DNA of 64,000 bases from Streptomyces sp. MspMP-M5 (GCF_000373585.1 NZ_KB891877.1:62001-126000), one strand, 5' to 3'; shown: positions 7,851 to 16,599, counted from the stretch's first letter. Numbers and translations: made by a program. The notes: generated by a model from the sequence alone, not told the origin.

Positions 7851-8062
7851 GTGGGTGTCCGGGCGGCCGGCGCACCACCCAACCGTGGCGTGCCGACTGT
7901 CCCCGCAAGCACCTTGCGCGCCCGGACGCCTGCGTCACAGGCACCCCCGCGCTCACCGGCGCACATGCCAGGCACCACCGGCCGAACCGACGGCACCACC
8001 CCTCGCACCACCCCCGACGTTCCCTCAAGCCGTTCCGCAACGCGCTTCGCCGGAGGCATACC

Positions 8063-9400
8063 GTGAACCCGATACTCGATGCGATCCTCGCGCCGGACAG
8101 TACGCGCGAAGACTTCGCCGCCCTCCCCCTCCCCGAGTCCTACCGCGCGGTCACCGTGCACAAGGACGAGGCCGAGATGTTCGCCGGCCTCTCCACCCGT
8201 GAGAAGGACCCCCGCAAGTCGCTGCATGTCGAGGACGTGCCGGTGCCCGAACTCGGGCCGGGCGAGGCGCTGGTGGCCGTGATGGCCTCCTCGGTCAACT
8301 ACAACTCCGTGTGGACCTCCATCTTCGAGCCGATGTCCACGTTCGGCTTCCTGGAGCGCTACGGGCGGCTCTCGCCGCTCACCAAGCGCCACGACCTGCC
8401 GTACCACGTCATCGGCTCGGACCTGGCCGGCGTGGTGCTGCGCACCGGTCCGGGCGTCAACGCCTGGCACCCCGGCGACGAGGTCGTCGCGCACTGCCTC
8501 TCCGTGGAGCTGGAGTCCTCCGACGGCCACAACGACACCATGCTCGACCCCGAGCAGCGGATCTGGGGCTTCGAGACCAACTTCGGCGGCCTGGCGGAGA
8601 TCGCGCTGGTCAAGTCCAACCAGCTGATGCCCAAGCCGAAGCACCTGAGCTGGGAGGAGGCGGCCGCGCCGGGCCTGGTCAACTCCACCGCCTACCGGCA
8701 GCTGGTCTCGCAGAACGGCGCGGCGATGAAGCAGGGCGACAACGTCCTGATCTGGGGCGCCAGCGGCGGCCTCGGCTCGTACGCGACCCAGTTCGCGCTG
8801 GCCGGCGGCGCCAACCCGATCTGTGTGGTCTCCTCCGACCAGAAGGCGGAGATCTGCCGGAAGATGGGCGCCGAGGCGATCATCGACCGCAACGCCGAGG
8901 GCTACAAGTTCTGGAAGGACGAGCACAACCAGGACCCCAGGGAGTGGAAGCGCTTCGGCAAGCGCATCCGCGAGCTGACCGGCGGCGAGGACGTCGACAT
9001 CGTCTTCGAGCACCCGGGACGGGAGACCTTCGGCGCCTCGGTGTACGTCACCCGCAAGGGCGGCACCATCGTCACCTGTGCCTCGACCTCCGGCTACCAG
9101 CACGAGTACGACAACCGCTACCTGTGGATGTCGCTGAAGCGGATCGTCGGCTCGCACTTCGCCAACTACCGGGAGGCGTGGGAGGCCAACCGGCTGATCG
9201 CCAAGGGAAAGATCCACCCGACGCTGTCGAAGACGTACCGCCTGGAGGACACTGGCCAGGCCGCCTACGACGTGCACCGCAACCTCCACCAGGGCAAGGT
9301 CGGCGTGCTGTGCCTGGCCCCCGAGGAGGGCATGGGGGTGCGCGACGAGCAGATGCGCGCCAAGCACATCGACGCCATCAACCTGTTCCGTGACGCGTAA
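8063..9400 (+). CDS. ccr: Crotonyl-CoA carboxylase/reductase
   Basis: The protein has 445 residues from the GTG at 8063, with GGAGG seven bases upstream. It is a zinc-independent medium-chain dehydrogenase that reductively carboxylates crotonyl-CoA to (2S)-ethylmalonyl-CoA using NADPH and CO2. The four CO2-pocket residues known from the Kitasatospora setae enzyme are present at the same numbers: Asn81 (SVNYNSVW), Phe170-Glu171 (WGFETNFGG) and His365 (GSHFANYRE). The NADPH loop is WGASGGLGSYATQF (about 231-244). It is the first gene of the operon with the mutase, hydratase and dehydrogenase. Besides the ethylmalonyl-CoA pathway it can supply ethylmalonyl-CoA to polyketide synthases. Confidence 0.96.
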   Translation: MNPILDAILAPDSTREDFAALPLPESYRAVTVHKDEAEMFAGLSTREKDPRKSLHVEDVPVPELGPGEALVAVMASSVNYNSVWTSIFEPMSTFGFLERYGRLSPLTKRHDLPYHVIGSDLAGVVLRTGPGVNAWHPGDEVVAHCLSVELESSDGHNDTMLDPEQRIWGFETNFGGLAEIALVKSNQLMPKPKHLSWEEAAAPGLVNSTAYRQLVSQNGAAMKQGDNVLIWGASGGLGSYATQFALAGGANPICVVSSDQKAEICRKMGAEAIIDRNAEGYKFWKDEHNQDPREWKRFGKRIRELTGGEDVDIVFEHPGRETFGASVYVTRKGGTIVTCASTSGYQHEYDNRYLWMSLKRIVGSHFANYREAWEANRLIAKGKIHPTLSKTYRLEDTGQAAYDVHRNLHQGKVGVLCLAPEEGMGVRDEQMRAKHIDAINLFRDA

Positions 9401-9457
9401 GCGGAACGGACCGGCCACCACAGCAGGAACGTCTGAGAACCTCTGAGAGACGGACAC

Positions 9458-11470
9458 ATGACTGAGCGTCAGAAGGATCGTCCGTGGCTGATGCGGACGT
9501 ACGCCGGGCACTCCACCGCCGAGGCGTCCAACGAGCTGTACCGGCGTAACCTCGCCAAGGGCCAGACCGGCCTGTCGGTCGCGTTCGACCTCCCGACGCA
9601 GACCGGGTACGACCCCGACCACGTCCTCGCCCGCGGCGAGGTCGGCCGGGTCGGGGTCCCGGTGTCCCACCTCGGTGACATGCGGCGGCTGTTCCAGGAC
9701 ATCCCACTGGAGCAGATGAACACCTCGATGACCATCAACGCCACCGCCATGTGGCTGCTGGCGCTCTATCAGGTGGTCGCCGAGGAGCAGGGTGCCGACA
9801 TCACCAAGCTGTCCGGGACCACCCAGAACGACATCGTCAAGGAGTACCTCTCGCGCGGGACCCACGTCTTCCCGCCGGGACCGTCGCTGCGGCTGACCAC
9901 CGACATGATCACGTACACGGTCAACCACATCCCCAAGTGGAACCCGATCAACATCTGCAGCTACCACCTGCAGGAGGCGGGCGCGACACCGGTCCAGGAG
10001 ATCTCGTACGCGATGGCCACCGCGATCGCCGTGCTGGATGCGGTGTTCGCCTCCGGCCAGGTGCCCGAGGAGCGGCGGGGCGACGTCGTGGCCCGGATCT
10101 CGTTCTTCGTGAACGCGGGCGTCCGCTTCGTCGAGGAGATGTGCAAGATGCGCGCCTTCGGCCGCATCTGGGACAAGATCACCCGCGAGCGCTACGGCAT
10201 CGAGGACCCCAAGCAGCGCCGCTTCCGCTACGGCGTCCAGGTCAACTCCCTGGGGCTGACCGAGGCGCAGCCGGAGAACAACGTCCAGCGGATCGTCCTG
10301 GAGATGCTGGCCGTCACGCTCTCCAAGGACGCCCGCGCCCGCGCCGTCCAACTGCCCGCCTGGAACGAGGCGTTGGGCCTTCCTCGACCCTGGGACCAGC
10401 AGTGGTCGCTGCGCATCCAGCAGGTCCTCGCGCACGAGTCGGACCTGCTGGAGTACGAGGACATCTTCGCCGGGTCGCACGTCATCGAGGGCAAGGTGGC
10501 GGCCCTGGTGGACGACTGCCTGGTCGAGATCGACCGGATCCAGGAGATGGGCGGCGTGATGGCGGCCGTGGAGTCCGGCTACCTGAAGTCGCAGCTGGTC
10601 TCCGCACACGCCGAGCGGCGGGCCCGGATCGAGGCCGGCGAGGAGAAGATCGTCGGCGTCAACTGCTTCGAAGGCACCGAGCCCAACCCGCTCACCGCCG
10701 ATCTGGACACCGCCATCATGACGGTGGACCCGGCCAACGAGGAGCGGGTGGTGCGGTCCCTGCACACCTGGCGGGACAACCGCGACGAGCTGCGGGCCCA
10801 GGAGGCGCTCTCGGCCCTGAAGAAGGCCGCGGCAGGCGACACCAACCTCTTCCCGGCCACGCTGGAGTGCGCCCGCGCCGGGGTGACGACCGGCGAGTGG
10901 GCCTGGGCGCTGCGGGACGTCTTCGGCGAGTTCCGGGCCCCGACGGGCGTCTCGGGCGCGCCGGTCGCGGTGACCGCCGCGGAGGGCTCGCCGCTGGCGG
11001 CGGTCCGGGAGAAGGTCGCCAGGACCGCGGCCGACCTGGGCGGCGGCCGGCTGCGGCTGCTGGTCGGCAAGCCCGGCCTGGACGGGCACAGCAACGGTGC
11101 CGAGCAGATCGCGGTACGGGCCAGGGACGCCGGCTTCGAGGTGGTCTACCAGGGCATCCGGCTGACCCCGGAGCAGATCGTGGCCGCGGCGGTCGCCGAG
11201 GACGTGCACTGCGTGGGGCTGTCGATCCTGTCGGGGTCGCACGCCGCGCTGGTGCCGGACGTGCTGGAGCGGCTGCGCCGCGCCGGGGCGCCCGACCTGC
11301 CGGTCATCGTCGGCGGGATCATCCCGTCCGCGGACGCCGCGGAGCTGCGCGCGGCGGGGGTCGCCGCGGTCTTCACCCCGAAGGACTTCGGGATCACGGA
11401 GATCATCGGCCGTATCGTCGACGAGATCCGCACCGCGAACAAGCTCGACCCCCTGGAGGTCCTGGCATGA
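9458..11470 (+). CDS. ecm: Ethylmalonyl-CoA mutase (adenosylcobalamin-dependent)
   Basis: The protein has 670 residues. It isomerises (2R)-ethylmalonyl-CoA to methylsuccinyl-CoA. The N-terminal TIM-barrel half carries the acyl-CoA mutase wording (WLMRTYAGHSTAEASNELYR, AFDLPTQTGYDPDH, MNTSMTINATAMW). The C-terminal B12-binding domain (about 530-660) has the D-x-H-x2-G motif with the cobalt-ligating His544 (GKPGLDGHSNGAEQIA) and the GGIIPSADA loop. It is a single-chain enzyme, unlike the two-subunit methylmalonyl-CoA mutases of Streptomyces. Ethylmalonyl rather than methylmalonyl specificity is inferred from its place 57 bases after ccr. The stop overlaps the ATG of the eroded lyase ORF (ATGA), so translation is coupled. 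Confidence 0.93.
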   Translation: MTERQKDRPWLMRTYAGHSTAEASNELYRRNLAKGQTGLSVAFDLPTQTGYDPDHVLARGEVGRVGVPVSHLGDMRRLFQDIPLEQMNTSMTINATAMWLLALYQVVAEEQGADITKLSGTTQNDIVKEYLSRGTHVFPPGPSLRLTTDMITYTVNHIPKWNPINICSYHLQEAGATPVQEISYAMATAIAVLDAVFASGQVPEERRGDVVARISFFVNAGVRFVEEMCKMRAFGRIWDKITRERYGIEDPKQRRFRYGVQVNSLGLTEAQPENNVQRIVLEMLAVTLSKDARARAVQLPAWNEALGLPRPWDQQWSLRIQQVLAHESDLLEYEDIFAGSHVIEGKVAALVDDCLVEIDRIQEMGGVMAAVESGYLKSQLVSAHAERRARIEAGEEKIVGVNCFEGTEPNPLTADLDTAIMTVDPANEERVVRSLHTWRDNRDELRAQEALSALKKAAAGDTNLFPATLECARAGVTTGEWAWALRDVFGEFRAPTGVSGAPVAVTAAEGSPLAAVREKVARTAADLGGGRLRLLVGKPGLDGHSNGAEQIAVRARDAGFEVVYQGIRLTPEQIVAAAVAEDVHCVGLSILSGSHAALVPDVLERLRRAGAPDLPVIVGGIIPSADAAELRAAGVAAVFTPKDFGITEIIGRIVDEIRTANKLDPLEVLA

Positions 11471-11616
11471 CTCCGCCCGCGGAACGGCTGCGTTCGCGCC
11501 CGGCGGTTCCCGGCAGCAACCCCTGCTCGTCCGAGGCGGGCGGGACGAAGAGTTCCGGAAAGGGCCGGGCCGCCGGCATGGCCCGCACGTCCACGTTCGA
11601 AGCCCCGGAGGCATGA
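11467..11616 (+). pseudogene. In-frame remnant (49 codons) of the CitE-like mesaconyl/beta-methylmalyl-CoA lyase gene
   Basis: Between the mutase and the hydratase, where a HpcH/HpaI-CitE family gene of roughly 320 codons stands in other Streptomyces, only 49 codons remain. The start (MTPPAERLRSR, then AVPGSNP) matches the family N-terminus as I recall it (RPRRSCLAVPGSNPRFLEK). The end (SEAGG, then GKGRAAGMARTSTFEAPEA) matches its C-terminus. All catalytic parts (the arginine, the Mg-binding Glu/Asp and the barrel) are gone. The pieces are joined in one frame, and both ATGA overlaps, with the mutase stop and with the hydratase start, are kept. This looks like several in-frame internal deletions, and the product cannot be an enzyme. 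The alternative is an assembly collapse, which would be odd for three separate joints. Confidence 0.8.
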
Positions 11617-12146
11617 GCGCAATGCAGTTCGGCCGTACCTACGAAGAGTTCACCGTCGGCGATGTCTACAAGCACTGGCCGGGAAAGACGGTGACCGAAT
11701 ACGACGACCACCTGTTCTGCCTGCTGACCATGAACCACCATCCGCTGCACATGGACAGCAACTACGCCGAGCAGACCACCGACTTCGGAAAGAACGTGGT
11801 CGTCGGCAATTACATCTACTCGCTGCTGCTGGGCATGTCGGTGCCGGACGTCTCCGGAAAGGCCATCGCCAATCTGGAGGTCGAGTCGCTGAAGCACGTG
11901 GCGCCGACGTTCCACGGCGACACGATCTACGGCGAGACGACGGTGCTCGACAAGACGCCGTCGAAGTCCAAGTCCGACCGGGGCATCGTCCACGTCGAGA
12001 CCAAGGGCTACAAGCAGGACGGCACCCTGGTCTGCGTCTTCCGCCGCAAGGTGATGGTGCCGACCGCCACCTACATCAAGGAGCGCGGCGGCGAGCAGCC
12101 CGGCCGCCCCGAGCTCAAGGCCCCCGCGGCCCGGAAGGAGAAGTGA
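11613..12146 (+). CDS. mch: MaoC-like mesaconyl-CoA hydratase
   Basis: The protein has 177 residues; the ATG at 11613 overlaps the stop of the lyase remnant, and an in-frame ATG at 11622 is possible. It is a single hot-dog domain of the MaoC type: FTVGDVYKHWPGKTVTEYDDHLFCLLTMNHHPLHMDSNYA carries the catalytic Asp/His pair (about residues 29-50), and NLEVESLKHVAPTFHGDTIY forms the rest of the pocket. The enzyme interconverts mesaconyl-C1-CoA and beta-methylmalyl-CoA. The specific name rests on synteny with the mutase upstream and the acyl-CoA dehydrogenase downstream. The C-terminal 25 residues are charged and Pro-rich and probably flexible. Confidence 0.88.
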   Translation: MSAMQFGRTYEEFTVGDVYKHWPGKTVTEYDDHLFCLLTMNHHPLHMDSNYAEQTTDFGKNVVVGNYIYSLLLGMSVPDVSGKAIANLEVESLKHVAPTFHGDTIYGETTVLDKTPSKSKSDRGIVHVETKGYKQDGTLVCVFRRKVMVPTATYIKERGGEQPGRPELKAPAARKEK

Positions 12147-12150
12147 TCCC

Positions 12151-13356
12151 ATGGCGCGTCTTGCACGGACCGAGGGCCTGACCGACATTCAGCAGGAAAT
12201 CCTCTCCACCGTCCGGGATTTCGTGGACAAGGAGATCATCCCGGTCGCCACGGAGCTGGAGCACCGCGACGAATACCCGACGCAGATCGTCGAGGGCCTG
12301 AAGGAACTCGGCGTGTTCGGGCTGATGATTCCGGAGGAGTACGGCGGGCTGGGCGAGTCGCTGCTCACCTATGCGCTGACGGTCGAGGAGATCGCCCGCG
12401 GCTGGATGAGCGTCTCCGGCATCATCAACACCCACTTCATCGTGGCCTACATGCTCAAGCAGCACGGCACCCAGGAGCAGAAGGACTATTTCCTTCCGAA
12501 GATGGCGGCCGGTGAGATCCGGGGCGCCTTCTCGATGTCGGAGCCGGCGCTGGGCTCCGATGTGTCGGCGATTTCCTCCAAGGGTGTGCGGGACGGCGAC
12601 GAGTACGTCCTGAACGGCCAGAAGATGTGGCTGACCAACGGCGGCTCGTCCACTCTCGTGGCGGTGCTGTGCCGCACGGACGAGGGCCACTCGGAGGGCA
12701 CCGCCCCGCACAAGTCGATGACGACCTTCCTGGTGGAGAAGGAGGCGGGCTTCGGCGAGGTCCGGCCGGGCCTGACCATCCCGGGCAAGATCGAGAAGAT
12801 GGGCTACAAGGGGGTCGACACCACCGAGCTGATCATGGACGGTCTGCGCATTCCGGCGGACCGGGTCCTGGGCGGCGAGACGGGACGTGGCTTCTATCAC
12901 ATGATGGACGGCGTCGAGGTGGGCCGGGTCAATGTGGCCGCGCGCGGCTGCGGGGTGGCCCAGCGGGCCTTCGAGCTGGGCGTGGCGTACGCGCAGCAGC
13001 GGCACACGTTCGGCAAGCCGATCGCCCAGCACCAGGCGATCCAGTTCAAACTTGCGGAAATGGCGACAAAGGTGGAGGCGGCACATGCCATGATGGTTAA
13101 TGCCGCACGCAAAAAGGACTCCGGACAACGAAACGACCTTGAAGCGGGCATGGCAAAGTACCTGGCCTCCGAATACTGCAAGGAGGTGGTCGAGGACGCC
13201 TTCCGCATCCATGGCGGCTACGGCTTCTCCAAGGAGTACGAGATCGAGCGCCTCTACCGCGAGGCCCCGATGCTCCTGATCGGCGAGGGCACGGCCGAGA
13301 TCCAGAAAATGATCATCGGTCGCCGGCTACTTGAGGAGTACCGTATCCAGGGCTGA
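12151..13356 (+). CDS. mcd: Acyl-CoA dehydrogenase, probable methylsuccinyl-CoA dehydrogenase
   Basis: The protein has 401 residues and starts four bases after the hydratase stop. It has the complete acyl-CoA dehydrogenase fold: an N-terminal helical domain (LTDIQQEILSTVRDFVDKEI), a beta domain with AFSMSEPALGSD and QKMWLTNG for FAD contact, and a C-terminal four-helix domain with AYAQQRHTFGKPI and FRIHGGYGFSKEYEIERLYRE. The catalytic base is probably Glu379 in IGEGTAEIQ. In the pathway it oxidises (2S)-methylsuccinyl-CoA to mesaconyl-CoA, feeding electrons to ETF. It is shorter than the roughly 550-residue alphaproteobacterial enzyme, so the specific name comes from gene context. It ends the operon. 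Confidence 0.87.
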   Translation: MARLARTEGLTDIQQEILSTVRDFVDKEIIPVATELEHRDEYPTQIVEGLKELGVFGLMIPEEYGGLGESLLTYALTVEEIARGWMSVSGIINTHFIVAYMLKQHGTQEQKDYFLPKMAAGEIRGAFSMSEPALGSDVSAISSKGVRDGDEYVLNGQKMWLTNGGSSTLVAVLCRTDEGHSEGTAPHKSMTTFLVEKEAGFGEVRPGLTIPGKIEKMGYKGVDTTELIMDGLRIPADRVLGGETGRGFYHMMDGVEVGRVNVAARGCGVAQRAFELGVAYAQQRHTFGKPIAQHQAIQFKLAEMATKVEAAHAMMVNAARKKDSGQRNDLEAGMAKYLASEYCKEVVEDAFRIHGGYGFSKEYEIERLYREAPMLLIGEGTAEIQKMIIGRRLLEEYRIQG

Positions 13357-13367
13357 ACATCCCTTTT

Positions 13368-13400
13368 AGGGTGTTTTCCGGTAGATAAAGATCACACCCT
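13368..13400. promoter_or_regulatory. Inverted repeat between the pathway operon and psd
   Basis: AGGGTGT (13368-13374) and ACACCCT (13394-13400) are perfect 7-bp arms around an AT-rich 19-base centre (TTTTCCGGTAGATAAAGATC region). It could be a weak terminator for the upstream operon or, more likely given the AT-rich TAGATAAAGAT core, an operator/promoter for psd. The evidence is position and symmetry only. Confidence 0.35.
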
Positions 13401-13526
13401 GTCATCGTTCTTCGGCCACGGATTGGCTCTGGCTCTTGGCCAGTTGCCGCTCGCAACCGATAGCATCCCAGGAAAGCCGCCGTCCCCCGTATCCATACGC
13501 GGCATCCTCCGCTACGAAGGTCATCC

Positions 13527-14174
13527 ATGCCCCACAGCCAATCCTCTGCACAACGCGGTCGCGTCCGCCTCGCGCGCGGAGCGTCGCCGTGGCTCCTCCC
13601 GACCGTGGCAACGGCGGCGCTCAGCGTGGCCCGCGCCCGCCGGTCGGGACGCTGGGCCGCCGTCGCCGTGCCCACCACCGCACTCGCGGCGGGCATGCTG
13701 TGGTTCTTCCGCGACCCCGAGCGAGAGATCGCTCAGGGCCGCGTCATCTCTCCGGCCGACGGCGTGGTGCAGAGCATCATGCCGTGGAAGGACGGCCGCA
13801 CCCGCGTCGCGATCTTCATGAGCCCGTTGAACGTCCACGTCAACCGTGCGCCGCTGGCCGGCACGGTGACGTCCGTGGAGCACATCCCCGGCGGCTTCGT
13901 CCCGGCGTTCAACAAGGAGAGCGAGAACAACGAGCGGGTCGTCTGGCACTTCGACACCGAGCTGGGCGACATCGAGATGGTGCAGATCGCCGGCGCGGTC
14001 GCCCGCCGCATCGTCCCCTACGTGCCCCAGGGCACCAAGGTCGAGCAGGGCGAGCGGATCGGCCTGATCCGCTTCGGCTCGCGGGTGGACGTCTATCTCC
14101 CGGAGGGCGTCGAGCCGGCCGTCGAGGTCGGCCAGGCCACAACCGCGGGGGTGACTCGCCTTGACCGTGATTGA
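13527..14174 (+). CDS. psd: Phosphatidylserine decarboxylase proenzyme
   Basis: The protein has 215 residues. It decarboxylates phosphatidylserine to phosphatidylethanolamine at the membrane. Features in order: an N-terminal hydrophobic region (about 22-57, ending WFFRDPER), the conserved SPADGVVQ, FMSPLNVHVNRAPLAG, NKESENNERV, and the self-cleavage site Gly184-Ser185 in RFGSRVDVYLP, where Ser becomes the pyruvoyl group. The short form resembles the archaeal-type PSD rather than the 300-residue E. coli enzyme. Its 3' end overlaps pssA by 14 bases, so the two steps of PE synthesis are coupled. Adjacency to the ethylmalonyl-CoA operon is conserved in Streptomyces as I recall it. Confidence 0.94.
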   Translation: MPHSQSSAQRGRVRLARGASPWLLPTVATAALSVARARRSGRWAAVAVPTTALAAGMLWFFRDPEREIAQGRVISPADGVVQSIMPWKDGRTRVAIFMSPLNVHVNRAPLAGTVTSVEHIPGGFVPAFNKESENNERVVWHFDTELGDIEMVQIAGAVARRIVPYVPQGTKVEQGERIGLIRFGSRVDVYLPEGVEPAVEVGQATTAGVTRLDRD

Positions 14175-15021
14175 TCCCGAGACGCAGGCGGGCTGGGCGC
14201 CCGAAACCGACGAGGACGACGATGACATGCCGCTGTCCACGCGGCTGTCAATAGCGGACACCCTCACGCTCGGCAACGCCATCTGCGGCTTCATGGCCGT
14301 GTACTTCACCACCACCGGCGTCCTCATCCCCCACCTGACGGGGACCGAGGACGGCGGGATGGCGCGGCACAGCGCCGCGATGGCCGTGATCCTGATGCTG
14401 CTGGCGTCGGTCTTCGACCTCTTCGACGGACTGGTGGCGCGCAAGCTGCGGGCCTCGGCGATGGGGGCCGAGCTCGACAACCTCTCCGACCTGATCAGCT
14501 TCGGCCTGGCACCCGCGTACTTCGTCGTGACCTGGGGCATGGTCGCCCAGGACGCGCACCAGCGGGTGTCGGTGGTCGCGGCGGTGGTGGTGCTGCTGGC
14601 GGTGGTGCTGCGGCTTGCCCGCTTCTCCTGCGTGACGCTGCGCGACGGCATCTTCCAGGGCATGCCGAGCCCCTTCGGCGCCCTGACCGTCGTCGCCATC
14701 GTCCTGCTGGAGCTGCCGTTCCTGCCGACGCTGCTGGCGATCATCGGGGTGGCCTGGCTGATGGTGAGCCGGGTCGAGTACCCCAAGCCGCGGGGCCGGC
14801 TCGCGGTGGCGATGCTCAGCTGGATCGTGCTCAGCATGGGCATGCTCGCCGCCTGGGCCCTGGACGCCCCCGGCGGCCAGCTGCTGCTCCAGACCGGCTG
14901 CTCCCTGCAGATCGTGCTGGGCGCCATGATCCCGGTCTTCGCGACGGCCCGGAGGGTCAACACCTTCCGCGACAACCGCCGCGAGTCGCGCGCCGAGTCG
15001 CGCGCCGCGCACCAGCCCTGA
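14161..15021 (+). CDS. pssA: CDP-diacylglycerol--serine O-phosphatidyltransferase
   Basis: The protein has 286 residues from a TTG at 14161; a GTG at 14167 is a near alternative. Both lie inside the end of psd, with GGGGGTGA upstream. The CDP-alcohol phosphotransferase signature is complete: DLFDGLVAR, eight residues, G, three residues, D, three residues, D (about residues 86-111, MGAELDNLSDLISFG). About seven hydrophobic segments follow or flank it. It makes phosphatidylserine from CDP-diacylglycerol and serine, and Psd then converts this to PE. The C-terminus is a hydrophilic Arg/Glu-rich tail. A 15-bp terminator follows directly. Confidence 0.94.
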   Translation: MTVIDPETQAGWAPETDEDDDDMPLSTRLSIADTLTLGNAICGFMAVYFTTTGVLIPHLTGTEDGGMARHSAAMAVILMLLASVFDLFDGLVARKLRASAMGAELDNLSDLISFGLAPAYFVVTWGMVAQDAHQRVSVVAAVVVLLAVVLRLARFSCVTLRDGIFQGMPSPFGALTVVAIVLLELPFLPTLLAIIGVAWLMVSRVEYPKPRGRLAVAMLSWIVLSMGMLAAWALDAPGGQLLLQTGCSLQIVLGAMIPVFATARRVNTFRDNRRESRAESRAAHQP

Positions 15022-15054
15022 CGGGCCCGGGCGGCGGCGCCCCCGGAGAACGCG

Positions 15055-15094
15055 AGAGGCCCCGAGCGGAACAGTCCGCTCGGGGCCTCTTCGT
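15055..15094 (+). terminator. Strong rho-independent-type terminator after pssA
   Basis: Perfect 15-bp arms at 15055-15069 (AGAGGCCCCGAGCGG) and 15076-15090 flank a six-base loop (AACAGT). A short T-containing tail (TCGTGT) follows. It closes the psd-pssA unit and lies ahead of the convergent glycerate kinase gene. Confidence 0.92.
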
Positions 15095-15262
15095 GTGTGC
15101 GGCAGGCGGCCCAGAGGGACGCTCTCGTCGGCCGTCTGGGACACGGCCCGAACTGCCTGGGCCCTGGGCTTCCGGTCTGCCCCTCACGGGACCCCGTCGG
15201 GACGCCTCAGGCCCAGCCTCCTCAGGACGCCGGCCCTCAGAGACCGGCCCTCAGCCGCCGGC

Positions 15263-16420
15263 TCACACCAGGAAGTCCCGCGCCAGGCTCTCCGCCGCCC
15301 GCTCCAGCAGCGGGCCCGCCTCGGCCATGCAGCGGACCGGGTCGGGCTCCAGGTCCGTCAGGGCGTACGCACGGCGGATGCCCGCCGCCGCGAGCGCCTC
15401 CTCGGGCAGCTGCAGCCGCCCGCAGACCGCGGCCACCTCGATGCCCGCGGCCCGCGCCGCCGCGGCGACCCCGGCCGGCGCCTTGCCGTGCAGGGTCTGC
15501 GCGTCGAGCGACCCCTCACCGGTGATCACGAACGTGGCCCGGGCCAGCGCCGGCGCGAACCCCAGCACGTCCAGCATCACGTCGATCCCCGGCCGGAACG
15601 CGGCGTCCAGCCCGACCAGGGCGCCGTAGCCGATGCCGCCCGCCGCCCCGGCCCCGGGAGCCAGCGCGTGTTCCGCGGCCTTGGGGCCCACGGCTCGCTC
15701 CAGCACCTTGGCGAAGCGTGCCAGGGCGGCGTCCAGGACGGCGACGTCCTCCTCGCTCGCGCCCTTCTGGGGCCCGTAGACGGCCGGTGCTCCCTTGGGG
15801 CCGGTCAGTGGATTGTCGACGTCGCTGGCGAGCACGATCTCCGTACGGGCCAGCCGCGGGTCGAGCCCCGACAGGTCGGCCGTGGCCAGCTCCCGCAGCC
15901 CGCCGCCGCCCGGCCCGACCGGCGCCCCGTCGGCGTCCAGGAAGCGGGCGCCCAGCGCCGCCAGCATGCCCGCGCCGCCGTCGGTGGTGGCGCTGCCGCC
16001 GACCCCGAAGACGATCGACGTCGCCCCCGCGTCCAGCGCCGCGAGCAGCAGCTCGCCGGTGCCGTAGGTGGTGGCCGTCAGGGGTGCGAAAACGCCCTTC
16101 GGGAGGTGCTGGAGACCGGATGCCTCGGCCATCTCCACCACCGCCGTGCCGTCCTCGCGCAGCGCGAAGGTGGCCGTCACCGGCTCGCCGGTGGGCCCGG
16201 TGACCCGTGCCTCGTGCCGGGTGAAAGCGGCCGCGAGGGCCGCCGCGGTCGTCCCGTCGCCACCGTCCGCGACCGGGACCGCCGCCACGTCCAGACCGGG
16301 GACCACGCGCCGCAGACCGGCCGTGACGTGCTCGGCGACCTCGACGGCCGTGAGCGAGCCCTTGAACTTGTCCGCGGCGATCAGCACATGTGCTGTGTGT
16401 GTCCTTGCTGCGTCCGCCAC
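15263..16420 (-). CDS. Glycerate kinase
   Basis: The protein has 385 residues from the GTG at 16420, with AAGGGGAAA upstream; the frame continues far upstream but antisense to the Nudix gene. The GK-I fold is recognised by LIAADKFKGSLTAVEVAEHV at the N-terminus, PVADGGDGTTAA (glycerate site), VFGVGGSATTDGGAGMLAALG and the late motif FVITGEGSLDAQTLHGKAP. It phosphorylates D-glycerate with ATP, probably to 2-phosphoglycerate as in other GK-I enzymes, linking glyoxylate or serine breakdown to glycolysis. The gene stands alone, convergent with pssA and divergent from the Nudix gene. Confidence 0.93.
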   Translation of the reverse strand: MADAARTHTAHVLIAADKFKGSLTAVEVAEHVTAGLRRVVPGLDVAAVPVADGGDGTTAAALAAAFTRHEARVTGPTGEPVTATFALREDGTAVVEMAEASGLQHLPKGVFAPLTATTYGTGELLLAALDAGATSIVFGVGGSATTDGGAGMLAALGARFLDADGAPVGPGGGGLRELATADLSGLDPRLARTEIVLASDVDNPLTGPKGAPAVYGPQKGASEEDVAVLDAALARFAKVLERAVGPKAAEHALAPGAGAAGGIGYGALVGLDAAFRPGIDVMLDVLGFAPALARATFVITGEGSLDAQTLHGKAPAGVAAAARAAGIEVAAVCGRLQLPEEALAAAGIRRAYALTDLEPDPVRCMAEAGPLLERAAESLARDFLV

Positions 16421-16593
16421 CGTGTTTCCCCTTGCTTTCGAACTGGCAGTCGCGCCGCTGAGACCATATCCGCCCGACACCCCCGCCGAACAGAGCGGAC
16501 GGAGCGGACAGACATCACCCGCGCCGCCCTCACCTGCCCGCCCTCGGCCCGTCAGCCTCTGGCCCGCGCTTCTCCGCGCCGCCGGCCACCGCA

Positions 16594-16599
16594 TAGGCT
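16594..16599 (+). promoter_or_regulatory. -10 box of a leaderless Nudix transcript
   Basis: TAGGCT is followed by exactly seven bases and then the GTG at 16607, so transcription should begin at or next to the start codon. No ribosome binding site precedes that GTG. Confidence 0.6.

Noticed and set aside
7814..11614. A 1266-codon open frame on the minus strand opposite ccr and the mutase
   Set aside because: It is a GC-bias shadow: both plus-strand genes are well-known families with full motifs, and the antisense translation is Arg/Gly/Val-rich without any domain.
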